This document shows positions 44,061 through 55,884 of a DNA stretch of 64,000 bases, one piece after another. A program made the translations under genes and the position numbers. The stretch spans positions 5,802,411-5,866,410 of the forward strand of contig NC_087064.1 of the NCBI RefSeq assembly GCF_963678635.1, in the 5' to 3' direction. Origin of the DNA: Symsagittifera roscoffensis. Taxonomy: Eukaryota; Xenacoelomorpha; Acoela; Convolutidae. The notes under the pieces are model-generated. The model saw nothing but the letters and a program-made list of their open reading frames with translations, searched no databases and was not told where the DNA came from. Each line of letters opens with the position of its first letter. Within the stretch, counting starts at the first letter, position 1.

Positions 44061-44438
44061 TGAGTTATGTATGGAATAATGTACTCATAGAGTAATTTCA
44101 GATAAGGTTCACCCTCTGCTCGTAACTCTATCTTATTTTTGGCCGGATAGATTCGTGCAACTTCCTAGTCTAATACCGATCTTAATCTTACTCTTATATC
44201 TCCTAGTCTCAAAAGATCTAGTGTATACTGGTTTATGCGAGTTAGTTTCCAGAAGGAGAACAACTGTATTCTAAGTTTAATTCAAATTGCTCTGGTGCTG
44301 AAACGTCAAGTAGTTTCAGCGCTTACAAATAAGTGTAAATGTTAGTTTTGGAATAAGATTGGTTAATTAGAAATATTTTATAGAATTAGAAAATAAAATT
44401 TATAACCAATTATAAATTCTAGTTTAGAACTGGTTCCA
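44061..44438 (-). repeat. 3' LTR of B2
   Basis: Clear but diverged match to the B1 LTRs, from TGAGTTA through CTCATAGAGTAATTTC and GGCCGGATAGATTCGTGCAA to GGTTCCA. Adjoining CCCATCCGGGG is also shared. Confidence 0.9.
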
Positions 44439-45069
44439 CCCATCCGGGGTTTAGAGAGTTTTTAGTTTTTGTTGTTTTGATGTAGTGAAGGACGGGTGAT
44501 ATAGGCTCTTTTAGAAGTTGCGAGTATTGGCTTCGAGTCTTGTTGCGAGTCTTGTAAGTTTCGAGTGGTGTTTGACGGGTGAAGTTTATCATGTTCGTAA
44601 CTGTAGAGGGGTCTCGTTGATCATGGTAGTCTTGGGTGATTGTGTCAAGGATTCTGATCGATGCAATGATGTATCGATAGCGTCAAGTTTGGAGCGAGAC
44701 TGCGTGCAGGGTGAAGTTTGACTTTTCCGTGCGAAAAGCCAAGTGACTAGGATCTGTACGTGTAGTTAACATCGAGATAGCCATTGGTCTGGTTCAATGG
44801 TTTTCCTTTGCTGCGATGTTGGGCCCACACTTTAATTCCTTTGAGATAGTGACTTCAGGCAGCAAATCAAATAGCTTTGCCATTCCGAAGTTGGAATGTG
44901 ATTAGATTGTCGTCTCCTTTGCTGCTCGTTTTTTGGGCTTTACAAAAACTATACATACTGCGTTTATCGTTAACATATATAATTTTCTTTGTTAATTATT
45001 GTTTTAGTTATGATTTGCTATTAATAGTTATCGCAAAAACGTTTTTATATTAGTTTGGTTACTTTTAAA

Positions 45070-45205
45070 GAGTCGCTCACCCTAGAGCAACTCTTGGCAA
45101 AAAAAGAAGTGTGGGTCAAAAAGCGTGATGTAGCGCGGTGGGTTAGGCCGGCTATTGAGCATGCTCAGGACGTCCCTCTGGTTGGTGAGGCCAGGAGTGG
45201 GGTAT
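45070..45205 (-). ncRNA. Conserved structured 3' block of B2
   Basis: Hairpin GAGTCGCTC / GAGCAACTC (45070-45093), then GTAGCGCGGTGGGTTAGGCC and palindromes GCCGGC, GAGCATGCTC and GGACGTCC. It is much better conserved with B1 than the surrounding untranslated sequence. Confidence 0.6.
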
Positions 45206-46030
45206 AATTTTGAAGTCTCTTTGTGCAGAGTCTCTTTTTGTATTCAACCTTTTGTTTCGTTTTTATTACTTGTTTTTTTTTCTTTTTTTTTCTGTCTCTG
45301 TCCTTTTCTAAAAAATCGAATCTTTTGTTTTGGTTTTGTCTTTCGACTTTTTTGTGTTTTATTCAATTGTGGTGAGACTTGAAAGTGGTCTTCAAAAGAT
45401 TAATTTATCCAGTTTTAATCTGGTTTGGGTACCCTGGGCTTTAATTTCTGGTTTTTTGACGTTAAAACGCTGCGTTGGTTATTGTAGCCTACTATATAAT
45501 TCCTTCCAACCGGGTTAAAGGAAAGTTTGAAACGTGTGAAAACTGGTTAAAGTTGTTATCAGTGAGTGTTAAAACTTAAAATTCATTATTTAAACAATTC
45601 TTCGTGGGCGAGCTGTGCGATTGTAGAAAAAAATTATGGGTGAATGATTCAAATCTTATAAAAAAATTGTCCTATAAAAAGGTTAGTACTTGTCTGGATT
45701 TATCTGCAAATTTTTATGAATTTACTGCGTTGAAATATTAATTTTACTGCTTTTGGGGAATTTAAATTTTTGAATTTAATGCCTGGTAAAAAGAATTTTA
45801 TTGCAATGGGGATTAATTATTAATTTACAGCTATTTGGGAGAAATTTACTGCTTTTTAATTATACTGCGATTTGTTTATACGAGTTTAGAATTTTTAAGA
45901 AAGAAATTTGCAATTTTTTATTTGTTTTTTGTTTGTTTTAGATGATGGATGTAAAAAGAAAGTGAAACATTTATAAAGAATGGTTAGTTGTGTTTTGAAT
46001 TTATAAGTGTAAGATATTTAATATAATTAT

Positions 46031-47769
46031 TTAATCACCAGCAAAAAACACATTCGGAAAAATATCGTGAATGACGTTTGATGTTGTTAGAAATTTAGCA
46101 AGTAGCGGGTGATATATTTAGTTTGCAGTAGTGGCCAAAGCAATTCACGTGCTTTGATAATCTTGTGCTCTTCACTACTTGGTGAGAATTCATGCGGTGT
46201 GATTTGGATTAGTTTACAAAGCGTATGATTATATTTGATGTTATGAATGTATTCTAGGATTGGGATTTCAACGGGCTGTATATATTCGTGAGGGACAATT
46301 AGTGAACGAGATTCATCAACAATAAAGGTTCTGGTCAGTGGGCAGAATATAGACATTTGTCGGATAGGGTCGTAGTTCTTAAGGATTCCTTGCATGTTAT
46401 TGTCTTTGCTACACTATTTGAAAATTAAGAAGAATAGTGAAGTGTATTTGGAGTTAATGAATTGAAATCGATGGTGTCGGTTTCGTGATGGTCTATTGGT
46501 TGTGTAATGGTGTTGTATGAATTTATAGTAAGTGTATGTGCGAGTTTCTTTTGTGCGTAACATAATTTGATGTGAGCAGTGTAAGTCACGTTTTTTTAGT
46601 GTTAGGAAAAGAAAGGGTTAATGAAAAATGGTTAAATTTACTGAAATAAGAGTCGTTTGCTTTTGTGTCGCGAAGTGCTGCGGATATAATAAGATCATAT
46701 TTTTTATTCATGCAGTTGATAGTAAATACAAATGAGGATTTGAGGAAAAATTTCTCAGTTAGTTGAGGGTTAGCGTTAGCATCGTCATTTGAAAAGATAT
46801 CTTCATTGGGTCGTGCAATGGCGTGATCATAATGGTTAAGGGAAAATCTATTAGCTTTTTTTACAGTGAATCTAGCTAGTGTTTGGTTTAATACGTTGGT
46901 TGTGCACTGTTTTTCGTGAAGTCCTGTAGTTAGATGCTATAGCCTAGTGTGATAATAGTCATTGTCATCTGGATTATTATATTGTGGGAGTGATAACGGG
47001 TTACTGAAATGATAGTATGATGTCCATAAAAGTGTAGGAAATAATGCATTTTCGTTAGGGTAATTTGGTTGTTCGTTATTAAATTTGAGTGATAGTTGAT
47101 ATATTGTGGAAAAAATGGTAAGCATACTGGGAGAAATTCCTTTGTGTTAGTATGAAGTGGATGATCCATAAAAGTTTGAGCTGGTCGAGGGTTAGAAGGG
47201 AATGGAGTATTGGGGAGTTTTCGTTTAAATACTCGGTGGGCTCGGGTTTCTCCGGTAGTGGATGGGGAGTTAGAGGATTCTGAGGATATCATGGATTGTG
47301 ATAGGTCATGAATGGTTAGTGTGTTAGGGTGTTGTAGCTGTTGTTGAAGGGTTATGAAGTTATCTAATTCCTTTTCGAGTTCAATTTCGACGGGGCTAGA
47401 GTGGTCGGGTGGGTCGCTGGTCATTGGGGAGTAGATTGGGGTTGCATCAGTGTAGGAGGAAGGGGCTGAGGAAGGCTCATCGGGGGTTTCAGTATAGAGA
47501 GGTTGAAAGTGGGGCAGGGAAAAAGTGGTTGGGTTAGGTTCGGAGTCTGCAAATTCAACGGGGATTTCAATATCAGAGTTGTTAAATTGTGAAATAGTGT
47601 GGAAAACTGTGTTCGTTGAATTGTTGTCTGAATCCATGCTTGGTGAATTATTAGTATATGATGGTTCAGGGTAGGGAGGGATATTTTAAAATGGTGAGAT
47701 CTGGGAGTGACGTTGGAGGTTGGATGGGTATGAAAGGTAACGGTTGAGGGATCCAATCTGGCGGCTCAT
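46031..47769 (-). pseudogene. ORF3 of B2, broken homologue of the B1 protein
   Basis: Starts MSRQIGSLNRYLSYPSNL against MSRQLGSLHRSHSHPTNL in B1. An in-frame stop near codon 31 and later frameshifts break it. Conserved blocks are EFADSEP, DNFITLQQQ, FKRKLPN-PFP, HPLHTNTKEFL, ILKNYDP-QM-IFCP and PVEIPILEYIH. Conservation of both the disordered part's short motifs and the C-terminal region indicates past selection on the protein. Confidence 0.85.
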
Positions 47770-50700
47770 CGTGGGCTAAAAAAATGGTTGTTCTGAGTAC
47801 GGAAACTAGTGGTATGTGGCTGTTCCATAATCTGTTCATACGTCTCGTCGACAATTGGTTGTTGTGCTACAATGTGGGTAACTGGACTTTGTTGGTATCT
47901 ATGACTTGTAGAGATGTGCTCTGTTAGGGATATGTTCCTGTAATTTCGTGGTCCTAAAGATAATGGTTGGTTATTTTGTAATGTATATAATTGTGGTGCA
48001 GTAGATAGGGTGTTTCTAGTGTCTTGTGAATTACCATATGTATTAGGTGTGGTTGATAGTTTTTTATTGTATTCTTTTATTTGAGCGTCTAAAAGTATTT
48101 TGTTAATTGAGGTTGAAAACGTTCCGAAAAATCCTGCAAAAAGTATGCGTGCTACACTTGCTTGTTTGCTTACTTGTGTGTGGATTTCGCGTGTATTATG
48201 AATTCCTTTCATTAATGAAAAGAGGAATCCAAAAAAAAGCATTGCATATAATATAGTCAATTTTTCCAAGATGTAGTAGGGCCATCCTAGAAAAGCGAGT
48301 AGTTCATTTTTAAAATTTACAAAACTAAAGATGCTGATGGGTGATATATTTTGTGGACGGTATTTTTCACCATTTATTTAAACATAATTTCATATTTTAA
48401 AGTATCCACTGTAGTCTTGTGTGTAGATGTCTGAAAATCCTGCGTTTTCTGCAAGTTTTCTGAAATTTTGGTCAATGGATTGTCTTTGTAATGTGTCCAT
48501 ATTTGTGAGGAGTTCTTGAAAATGTTTTGAGCGGATGTGATGTTGTATATCTGATCTGGAGTATATAACTATTGATTGTAGACCTATTTTTGGGTTTCTA
48601 GCAATAGTTTTATACTTTCTGGTGAAAACTTCTTTAATGGTGGCATAAGTGTAGGGTATGGTGTGAGAAGATAATATTTATCTTCATCGGGATTTAACTT
48701 TACATCATTGTGGCTATTTTCAGATCCACATGGGACGGCTGTATCCCAAAAATATGTTCTTCTAGAAAGCGTGTCAACAAAATGTACTTTATTTTTGTAG
48801 AAAATGGGGATTCTCTTGTAACATCTTTTGTCCTCAAATACATATAATGGTGACACTTTTTTCGTACATGTGTAATACCATGATATATTTCCTTGGTAGT
48901 CTTTAAAATTTGATCTATTTTCTGACAACAAATATCCAGTATTTGTGTTCGTTCAAGTTCACATAAATGATGAAGCGTTTCTAGTTCTGATAGTGACATT
49001 TCTTGAAAAATTCTACTTATTGTGTAATATAATTTCATATCTAAGTGGAAGTCATAGTGAGTTGCACCAAAATAGGTATTGTTCATAAGTGATAGTAGCT
49101 GTAAGCGTGTGCTGCTTTTGTCTTGTGGTCTAAGTTTTCCACCAGTTCTTCCTATGATTTTTAGGAATGTTACTGGGATCTATGACTTTTTGTCGCTATT
49201 TGGAAAGTGATGTGTTGGATTTGGTGTAACTATTAGTTTTCCATTATTCATGTCGAAACTTTTTTCGTTTTCGACAAGGATTTCTGAGTTTTGTGTTTTA
49301 TAAAGTGGAATGTTGTATTTGCAAGCGACTTCCGTTTCTGGGTAGATTTGAAAACGTGTTAATTTGTTTTCTATATTATTGATGTTTTTGAAACGTTGAT
49401 TAATTTGTCTGATTATTTAAGGGGTTTTCTTCATCATATGGGATGGATTCAATAAAGTATTTTTGATGAAATTTGATCACTCTTGCCTGTATTCTTGCAA
49501 CCTGAAATGTGCTACAAGTGTCTTCGGGGAACCAAACAATTGTTGCTTGTGTTCTTGTTGGTGGATGGCAATATCCTTGGTCTTTTTTACAATAAAAGGT
49601 AACCGTATTTCTTGATAAATTATAGTGTCATATTTTAAATCTCGTGTTAATTTTACTTTTTCTAATTGGCTTTTCTAATCAAAAAACATAATTTCTTGAT
49701 ATTCTTTGTTTTTTATGTCAGCTTTACAATTAGAAGGGTTGTTTGTTCCAATGTCTGGTAATCATTTTTTATCATGGAGATCATAAATTAATTGTCCATG
49801 TGCGCCGTGGAATGGGTATTTGTCATCTACTTTTATATGACCTTGGTATCTTTCAAGTTTTGCTTGATGTGCAGAGTCTGAAAAAACTTGAAAATTTACC
49901 AATTTTTGGTTTGTGCCTTCATTTGTGGTTAATTTGAATCAATTAAGTTCGTTTTTACAACCTTCAGGGCTAAGATGTAAAATTATTTCTAAATTACTTT
50001 AATGGAAAGATTCGTAATCAAGTCTATTTTGGTTTCCATTTGAGATTTGGGAACAATGTAATTTTTTCTCTGAGAATGTTGCTGTAAATTTGTATCCTGT
50101 TAATGTTGTAGCTCGGGCATTTGAATAAAGTGTGGCTATTATATTTGTTGTTTCTATTTCTTGTAGCTCAAATTCGCATTGAGTTACTTGATTTATGGCG
50201 TAATTATGTAGTGTTTTTTGTTCATTTTTTTCACAGTCATAGTGTGTGACTAATAAATCTTGGGGTCCTGTTCGAGGGGAAGAGTTTTTTTGATTGTTGT
50301 TTCTGGAAAAGTAAAAAAAAGTAGGGTCTGAAAGAGAAAAATTATTCAAAAGTACATGTGTAGGATAGTCTTGAATAGGGATTATAGAATGTGATGTATC
50401 CAAGTGCCTTTTTTGTATATCTATCGTGTGATAAATGCGGGAGGCAATGATTAATGACTGAGCTGTTATATTTTGTGGAGCTAAGGGGAGAGGATGATGC
50501 ACTAAATTGTTTAATTTTACTGTTTTTTTAAATTTAAGTGTTAAATTGTCTTGTGTAAGTATTTGTATATTGTGTTCTTAAATGTCTTCATGAATGTCGT
50601 GTCTATATTGTAATCTGTTGAGTGCCCAGTTATGTAGTCTGTTACTGTCGAGGTGTAGACCAAATAGTGGAGGGGGTGCTACGAATAAATTCCAATCTAA

Positions 50701-50909
50701 TCGTGGGGTGTAATTTTGGATAAATGTTCCTTATATCTATCGTCTAAATTTGTAGGGAAATTTGGAGGGAATGATGTTGTTGATATCTGACTTATTGAAG
50801 GGGTTGAAGGAAGTGAGAGGGTTTCTGGTAGTGAGAAAGATGTTTCTGATGAGATGTCTATTGGTTCATTTACCAAGTTTGGTTCACCTTGAGTGAAAGC
50901 TTGTGTCAT
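47767..50909 (-). pseudogene. Envelope-like glycoprotein gene of B2, decayed
   Basis: Pieces in several frames on the minus strand: a proline/serine-rich start (50909-50697), ectodomain pieces (50502-49999; 49086-48584) and a C-terminal part (48269-47766). The ectodomain has IETTNIIATLY and LHC motifs seen in element A (IETT, ATLY/VTLY), CELERTQIL, and CYKRIPIFYKNKVHFVD. The last part has two hydrophobic segments (about residues 3-20 and 40-58) and a polar tail ending NNHFFSPR, whose TGA stop overlaps the ORF3 ATG. Many stops and frameshifts; not functional. Confidence 0.75.
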
Positions 50910-51756
50910 CCAATGTGGGAGATGTTGTGTTGTAGTTCGGGGGTTAAATGGATTTTCACGAAATTGCTCGGATGTGGGGGTTGATCCTAAGAAGGTTGAT
51001 GTTACGCTCGGAGTGTTTTGTTGTGAGCTAGATTGTAATGGTGGGGGGGGGGGGGGTACTTTGAATTGTACTGCTGGAAAGATCTAAAAGATTTCGGGTT
51101 GGTGATGAGGGTATATTAAAATGAACTCTGGGAGTTGTAGAACTTCTATTTCGTCTTGGATCTATAAATTGTCTATTTATGTGGATATATTTTAGTTTTG
51201 ACTTGGGTGTTTTGTTCTATCAAGGTCTTGCTGAAGGGAAGGGTATATGTTATACGTTGGTTCGTATTGTGGTTCGCTTAGGGGTGCGTGGCGAACTAGA
51301 GGTTCTAAAGGTTCTGATAATAGTGGATGTCTTAGTTCAAATGTATATGGGTTTTCTTGAAATGAGATACGTGTTGATGGTTGAGGATGGTTTGTCTGAC
51401 TGGATGTTGGTGTTGTTGGAAATTCCTGGGATGTTTTAGTCGATGGGGACTGTTGTGTGGGTTGTTGATTAGCAATTTTGAAAGATTCTTTAAATTTTTT
51501 ACCTATGAAGAAAATTTATGTTGATTATAATATTCTTCTATGAAAATGATTAGCAATATTGTTGCTAGTGCAAAGGTTATTATTGCCTTTTTTATACATT
51601 TGCATATTGTCAGAAATAGAAAAATTAAAAAGTGCAAAATACTACTAAAAGATAAAAAATGTCTTTCTTGTTGAATAGTTGTCTCAACATTAAGGTAGTT
51701 GTTGAAATACCGTACCTGAGGAGGTTGTCAAGGATTTTAGCAAAGTTGAGCTAGGT

Positions 51757-51880
51757 TTTGTGGAATGAATAGAAAATTATGAAAAAACTGCGAAAATTAC
51801 AAAGAGAAAGAGAAATAATTCGAAAGTATCTACAATGAAAATATGATGATTTGAAAAAGTTGTATTTTTTAATAAAAAAA
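51757..51880 (-). repeat. Shared 115-bp segment X, copy 1
   Basis: Matches 57193-57311 at about 90%, including GAAAGAGAAATAATTCGAAA and GTATCTACAATGAAAA. In both places it lies just upstream (minus strand) of a retroelement fragment. Confidence 0.8.
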
Positions 51881-51894
51881 CTTGGTTATTCAGC

Positions 51895-52135
51895 AAAGGC
51901 GTGCGCAGAAAATTTTCTGGGGGGTTGGGGGTGGGGGTTTGGAAAAACTTTTCACCGACTTTTTGGTAGGTCGACCAATTGGCAAATTTTTCTAAGGCAA
52001 ATTTTTCTAAAACAGGCAAATTTTTCTAAAAGCAGGCCACAAAAGGAGTTTTTAGACATTTTTGGAAAATTTTGATCAAAAAATTGCGTTTTTTGGCGCG
52101 CGCTCCCCTCACTCAAAATTCGTCAAAATTAGGCT
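51895..52135 (-). repeat. Truncated hAT MITE family copy
   Basis: AGGCGTGCGCAGAAAATTTT, G runs, GGTAGGTCGACCAA, and CGCGCTCCCCTCACTC match the family interior. No intact ends. It separates B2 from host gene 2. Confidence 0.55.
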
Positions 52136-52259
52136 CGCTACTGTTATTCAGAATTATATAAGTTTAAGAGTAGGTTTTAAAAATAGCATCCTGAACAGAG
52201 TTGTGAGCATTATTTTTAAGCTGTTAAAAAGCGTCTTCGATTTGAGTTATTGTTGTCAG

Positions 52260-52625
52260 ATTCTCGACGATTCTTCCAATTCCAAGAAGCGTTCATCTGA
52301 GACATCCAAGAAGGGTCGAGCTCCTTTACCGAAGCTCCCGGTCACCCACGAGGACAACGAAGAAGAGGAACAGGTATCCTCGGGCGACGAAGATGAAGAC
52401 GACGAAGAAGATGAAGATGAAAGCGGGGAGGGAAGTTCAACCACGACTACGAACGAGGATTCCAAGTCCAATGCAGTTACGAGGGCCAAACTGATCGAGA
52501 AAACGGCACGACTAGGGCAAGCTATTCTGCCTACTTCGTCGTCGTCTAGTAATGTTAGATCCACGAATGGCAGACGATCTAATCCCAATTACTACAATGA
52601 GTCAATATCCAATCATATAACTTAA
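52260..52625 (+). CDS. Host gene 2, acidic exon
   Basis: Acceptor TTGTTGTCAG before 52260, GC-richer coding sequence after it. It encodes ILDDSSNSKKRSSETSKKGR, APLPKLP, then a long acidic run (DEDEDDEEDEDESGEG), KLIEKTARLGQAILP and a serine/asparagine-rich end, to TAA 52623. A donor CAG|GTATCC at 52373 (phase 0) would shorten it and fits the next exon; without it the exon runs to the stop. No family recognised; disordered, probably an adaptor- or chromatin-type protein segment, which is a guess. Confidence 0.65.
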   Translation: MLDDSSNSKKRSSETSKKGRAPLPKLPVTHEDNEEEEQVSSGDEDEDDEEDEDESGEGSSTTTTNEDSKSNAVTRAKLIEKTARLGQAILPTSSSSSNVRSTNGRRSNPNYYNESISNHIT

Positions 52626-52745
52626 ATTATTGTAGTAGATTTTATAATATTTGATAGAAGTTTTAATTCTGTTGTAAGAAGAAGTTCAATTCTGTTCTGT
52701 TAGTGTGAACATATTCAATTCATTCCAAGTTGCTTATTTATTTAG

Positions 52746-52779
52746 GAGCAACTGGCTGCATCTGAGATGGCTCTACCTG
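52746..52779 (+). CDS. Host gene 2, small exon EQLAASEMALPG
   Basis: Acceptor TATTTATTTAG, phase 0. It encodes EQLAASEMALPG and leaves in phase 1 at CCTG|GTGCTA, which fits the exon at 54416. The donor is weak; a second possible end is at CAGCTTG|GTTAAC. Confidence 0.4.
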
Positions 52780-52989
52780 GTGCTATGATGAGCAATCCAG
52801 CTTGGTTAACACACCTATTGTTAAGGGAAGAGGGTTCTTCATGCTTAAAGTCATCGATTTTTGATTGGCTGGTGTTGAAATGTATCAACCTTTCAAAAGC
52901 CGTATCAACTCCAACTTCAAAACCTTTCCGGGAAAATGAGATGAAAAATTATCCATTGTACATTTTAGTAGTTTTATTCCGACCATTGA

Positions 52990-54410
52990 AAATGGGGGGG
53001 GGGACTTTGTATTCGTGCATGTTTTAGTTTTTTATTTTCCACGCAAAATCAGGTACCTCAAAAAATCATCAGAACGGGTTGAATGATGTATCATTTTGAA
53101 AACCGACATTAAAAAATTTGTACCCAGTGTTGAGGAAAACCGGCTTAAAACTTTTGAGTTTACGTCTAATTTCGAGCGAGTTAAGCGATTAAATAACGGT
53201 CGTGTTATGAAAATTAGTAATTTAACTAAGAAATTTTGTTTTACTGAAATATAAGTTGGCTTCGGAAGCTTTGCTCAATGCTTTCTTGACAATAACAATT
53301 TTATAATTATTGTGCAAAAAACAAAAAAAGTTTTTTTTTTCATTTTTTAGGGCAAAATCTTTTGTCGTTTTTGCCTTATTCAGTAATTCTATATGCATTT
53401 TTTGCTAGTTTTGTACGCTGTTATATAGGTCCTGGTGATTTTTTCAGTTTTTTTTCCAGAAAAAGTCCTGAAATTTGTTCACGCTAACTGATTTTTTTGC
53501 GGTTTGATTTTTGATTTCTGTCTAAGTTCAGTTCATTTCTTTCGTTGAAAGAAATGCAACTTCACCATCGAACAGCACAAATGAAAAAGGTCACGAAAAA
53601 TGTGAACGACTTATAATTTTGAAAATGAATTTTACTTATCAAGTTTCCTAGCGAAATAAAAAAATGTATGTATTGATCCAATTTTCCCGAATTGGGTTAA
53701 TTTTATCAAAAACGTGTCGATAATAAAATGTTCTAAAATTGCAAAGAGCATTGAGTTTATCTATTTTTTTCTTGCTAATTCGAAAATTGAGATTTTTTCA
53801 TCGGTGTTTTTTATCATTGTATGTGCGTTCATTGACTCTTTTCCAACTATCTGTTGGCTATGTTTTGTGAATGTGGTTGGAACATTCTTTGCTAGTTGCA
53901 CAGCAACCTGCTGTCCTTGTTGTTACTTGAAAACAATTATAGTGTTTCAAAACTAAGTTTGGGTCGATTTAATTAAAGATCTCAAGAGCTCAAAATTCGG
54001 TGTCTTACAAAACTCTGAAACGCTTCAACTTTTTGTTGTCAAACGATTTGTAACCCCTCAACCTTCACGAATATTCTGACAAGCAAAAGAAAGATTTTCG
54101 TCAAACTTAAAAAAATATACTTGAATGACAAGCGATTGCTTGTTGACAGGCTCATAGGATGATTATATGTGGTATCCAAGGGTGCAACTCTAATAACTCT
54201 GTTTTTGCCTTCACTTATTTACCTAGGTTTCCCTCGGGTTACAACCAGTTGGGCTGTACTGCGCGTACAGTAACCCTGATGCAGTTTGTTAGTTCATTAA
54301 TGTTCTCTAAACTGCATCTACATTCAAAATTTCCAGATCTCTGGAGTACTTGATTGTTGAAATTTTGGCAACTAAATTCAAAAGCTAAAAGAAAACACTT
54401 TCTGCCGTTT
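52990..54410. other. Presumed intron of host gene 2
   Basis: AT-rich and without a recognised exon, repeat or motif. ORFs at 53714 and 54159 lack supporting signals. Confidence 0.5.
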
Positions 54411-54415
54411 TTCAG

Positions 54416-54713
54416 CTTTGAGTAATGCAACCAGCAATCAGTTAGCTCTTTACAATCCAAGCATGAATGCACAAGCATCACAAGCTCCGATGTTTTCTCC
54501 ATACAATGCTCCTAATCCATATCAACCTAACCGCAACATGCTATGATGCAGCAGCCGCCGATCTACACACAGAACCCGCACGCTCCTATGATGCAACATA
54601 ACCGCCCCTCTGGTGCTACTATCACAACAAGCATGGCCGCTCAGCCTGCTGCGTCCTCGATAGACCAGACGACAGCAAATAACATGCAAATGGTTATGCT
54701 CGAATCAAAACAG
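54416..54713 (+). CDS. Host gene 2, Q/N/M/P-rich exon with frame break
   Basis: Acceptor TGCCGTTTTTCAG. It encodes LSNATSNQLALYNPSMNAQA, SPYNAPNPYQPNRNML, then TGA at 54544. A second frame opens at ATG 54543 (MMQQPPIYTQNPHAPMMQHN ... MVMLESKQ) and ends at the donor ACAG|GTCAGG. Both halves have the same composition, so this is one exon with a one- or two-base frame change around 54540, either a real mutation or an assembly error. Confidence 0.6.
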
Positions 54714-54805
54714 GTCAGGTTAAGTGAACATCTCGCCAACTTATTCGGGTAAGACGTCATGCGTCAATTTTTAGCAAATTAGATATATCTTTTCGGTCGG
54801 TACAA

Positions 54806-55220
54806 GTGTGATAGAGGGGTCCCGAATTGCATTATTTGAAGCTAAAACAGCAATTAACTAATCATTGTGCGTCGGTCGTGGCTCTTTTCCAGTCCCCCTT
54901 TGATTTTTTCTGAAATTCATTATATGACAGTCAATTTAAAATTACTTTTCTTGTTATGAATTGCATCAAAACGTGTCAGCGTGAATAGATTAACAAGTTT
55001 CTACAACATCTCTTACATGAAAAAAGCCGTGTAAATAAATTTTGAACAGCTTTGTTTTGTAATTTTACGAGGGGGGTGAAAACTGGAAAAGAGCCCCGAT
55101 CGTTCGTTTCAAAACTTTCTGCCTCATTTGTGGATACTTTTGCGATACTTTTATTGCCATCATCGAAAATTTATTGCCGCCATACTTTTATTGCCATTCC
55201 TTGGGACCCCTTTATCACAC
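54806..55220. mobile_element. Nested-TIR MITE
   Basis: Outer ends GTGTGATAGAGGGGTCCC (54806) and GGGACCCCTTTATCACAC (55203) are inverted repeats. An inner pair GGCTCTTTTCCAGT (54890) and ACTGGAAAAGAGCC (55082-55095) lies inside. The inner pair resembles the ends of the 39112 and 55589 elements. No ORF. Confidence 0.75.
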
Positions 55221-55413
55221 TCGTTCTATCTTTTCAAGTTAATGTTCCCCCCCCCCCCCCGGCCGTGTATCAAGTAAACAATGGACCCAAAAAATCAAAA
55301 ATCAGGTTTAAAGCCAACGTGAAGCTGCATGTTTTTGTTGGCTTTTACTCTGTAACAAAAATAAGAAAAACACTTCGTCTAAACATTGACAATTGCTGCC
55401 CGAATACAATAAC

Positions 55414-55428
55414 GGGATGTAGCTCAAA

Positions 55429-55459
<31 letters not shown>

Positions 55460-55485
55460 TCGGGGATTGATGCCGCACATCTCTA
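55414..55485 (+). tRNA. tRNA-Ala (AGC), possibly a pseudogene
   Basis: The order fits a tRNA-Ala: acceptor strand GGGATGT pairs with ACATCTC; D arm GCTC...GAGC; anticodon stem CGCGC/GCGCG around TTAGCAT (anticodon AGC). The A box TAGCTCAAATGG is good. The T arm is poor: GGATTGATGCC in place of GGTTCGANTCC, with two stem mismatches, so Pol III use and function are doubtful. No CCA is encoded, as expected in eukaryotes. Confidence 0.6.
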
Positions 55486-55579
55486 AACGCTGGACTTTAT
55501 CTCCAAACATTACATTTTATTTTAATTTTGAAGTTTTTGTCATAAAAGTTAAAAATGTCTGGATTTGGAAATTCATAAG

Positions 55580-55790
55580 CAGAAATTTGCTCTTTCCCTC
55601 CCCCACCCCCTACCTCACATAAGCATCAGTTTTATGGTGTACGAGAGGTTTTACAAGGTTGCAGTGTTTTTCGTGGCCTAATTAGTCTGCATACCAATTT
55701 TTGTAATGATCAGACATTGTGAACATAATATTTACAAGACAAAACTCGCAGGCGGGGGGATGGGGAAGGAAAAGAGCCCAGAAAATTTTA
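55580..55790. mobile_element. MITE with GCTCTTT-CCCCACC ends, copy 2
   Basis: GCTCTTTCCCTCCCCCACC at 55589 and GGGGATGGGGAAGGAAAAGA then GCCC at 55780 are inverted repeats. AGAAATTT on the left and AGAAAATTT on the right resemble a target duplication. The interior matches 39112-39298. Confidence 0.7.
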
Positions 55791-55884
55791 TGAGACCTAA
55801 TTTGAAATAAATTGGTGTAAAAAGTTCAATCCATTGAAAGCAACAATTTGAAAATAATTAGACAAAGTGGTTCGACTAACTCTT

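Larger units (their letters stand above)
44061..51880 (-). mobile_element. LTR element B2 (env-like and ORF3, decayed, 5' part missing)
   Basis: A diverged relative of B1. From left: 3' LTR (44061-44438), structured block, ORF3 (46031-47769) and env (to about 50.9 kb), all on the minus strand. Proline/glutamine-rich broken frames continue to about 51.45 kb. No 5' LTR, gag or pol follow before host gene 2, so it is 5'-truncated or rearranged. The gypsy gag-pol at 55.9-64 kb could be its displaced front half. Confidence 0.8.

Noticed and set aside
52256..52588. Serine-rich minus-strand ORF opposite the acidic exon
   Set aside because: Antisense shadow of GA-rich acidic codons; splice signals and coding bias are on the plus strand.
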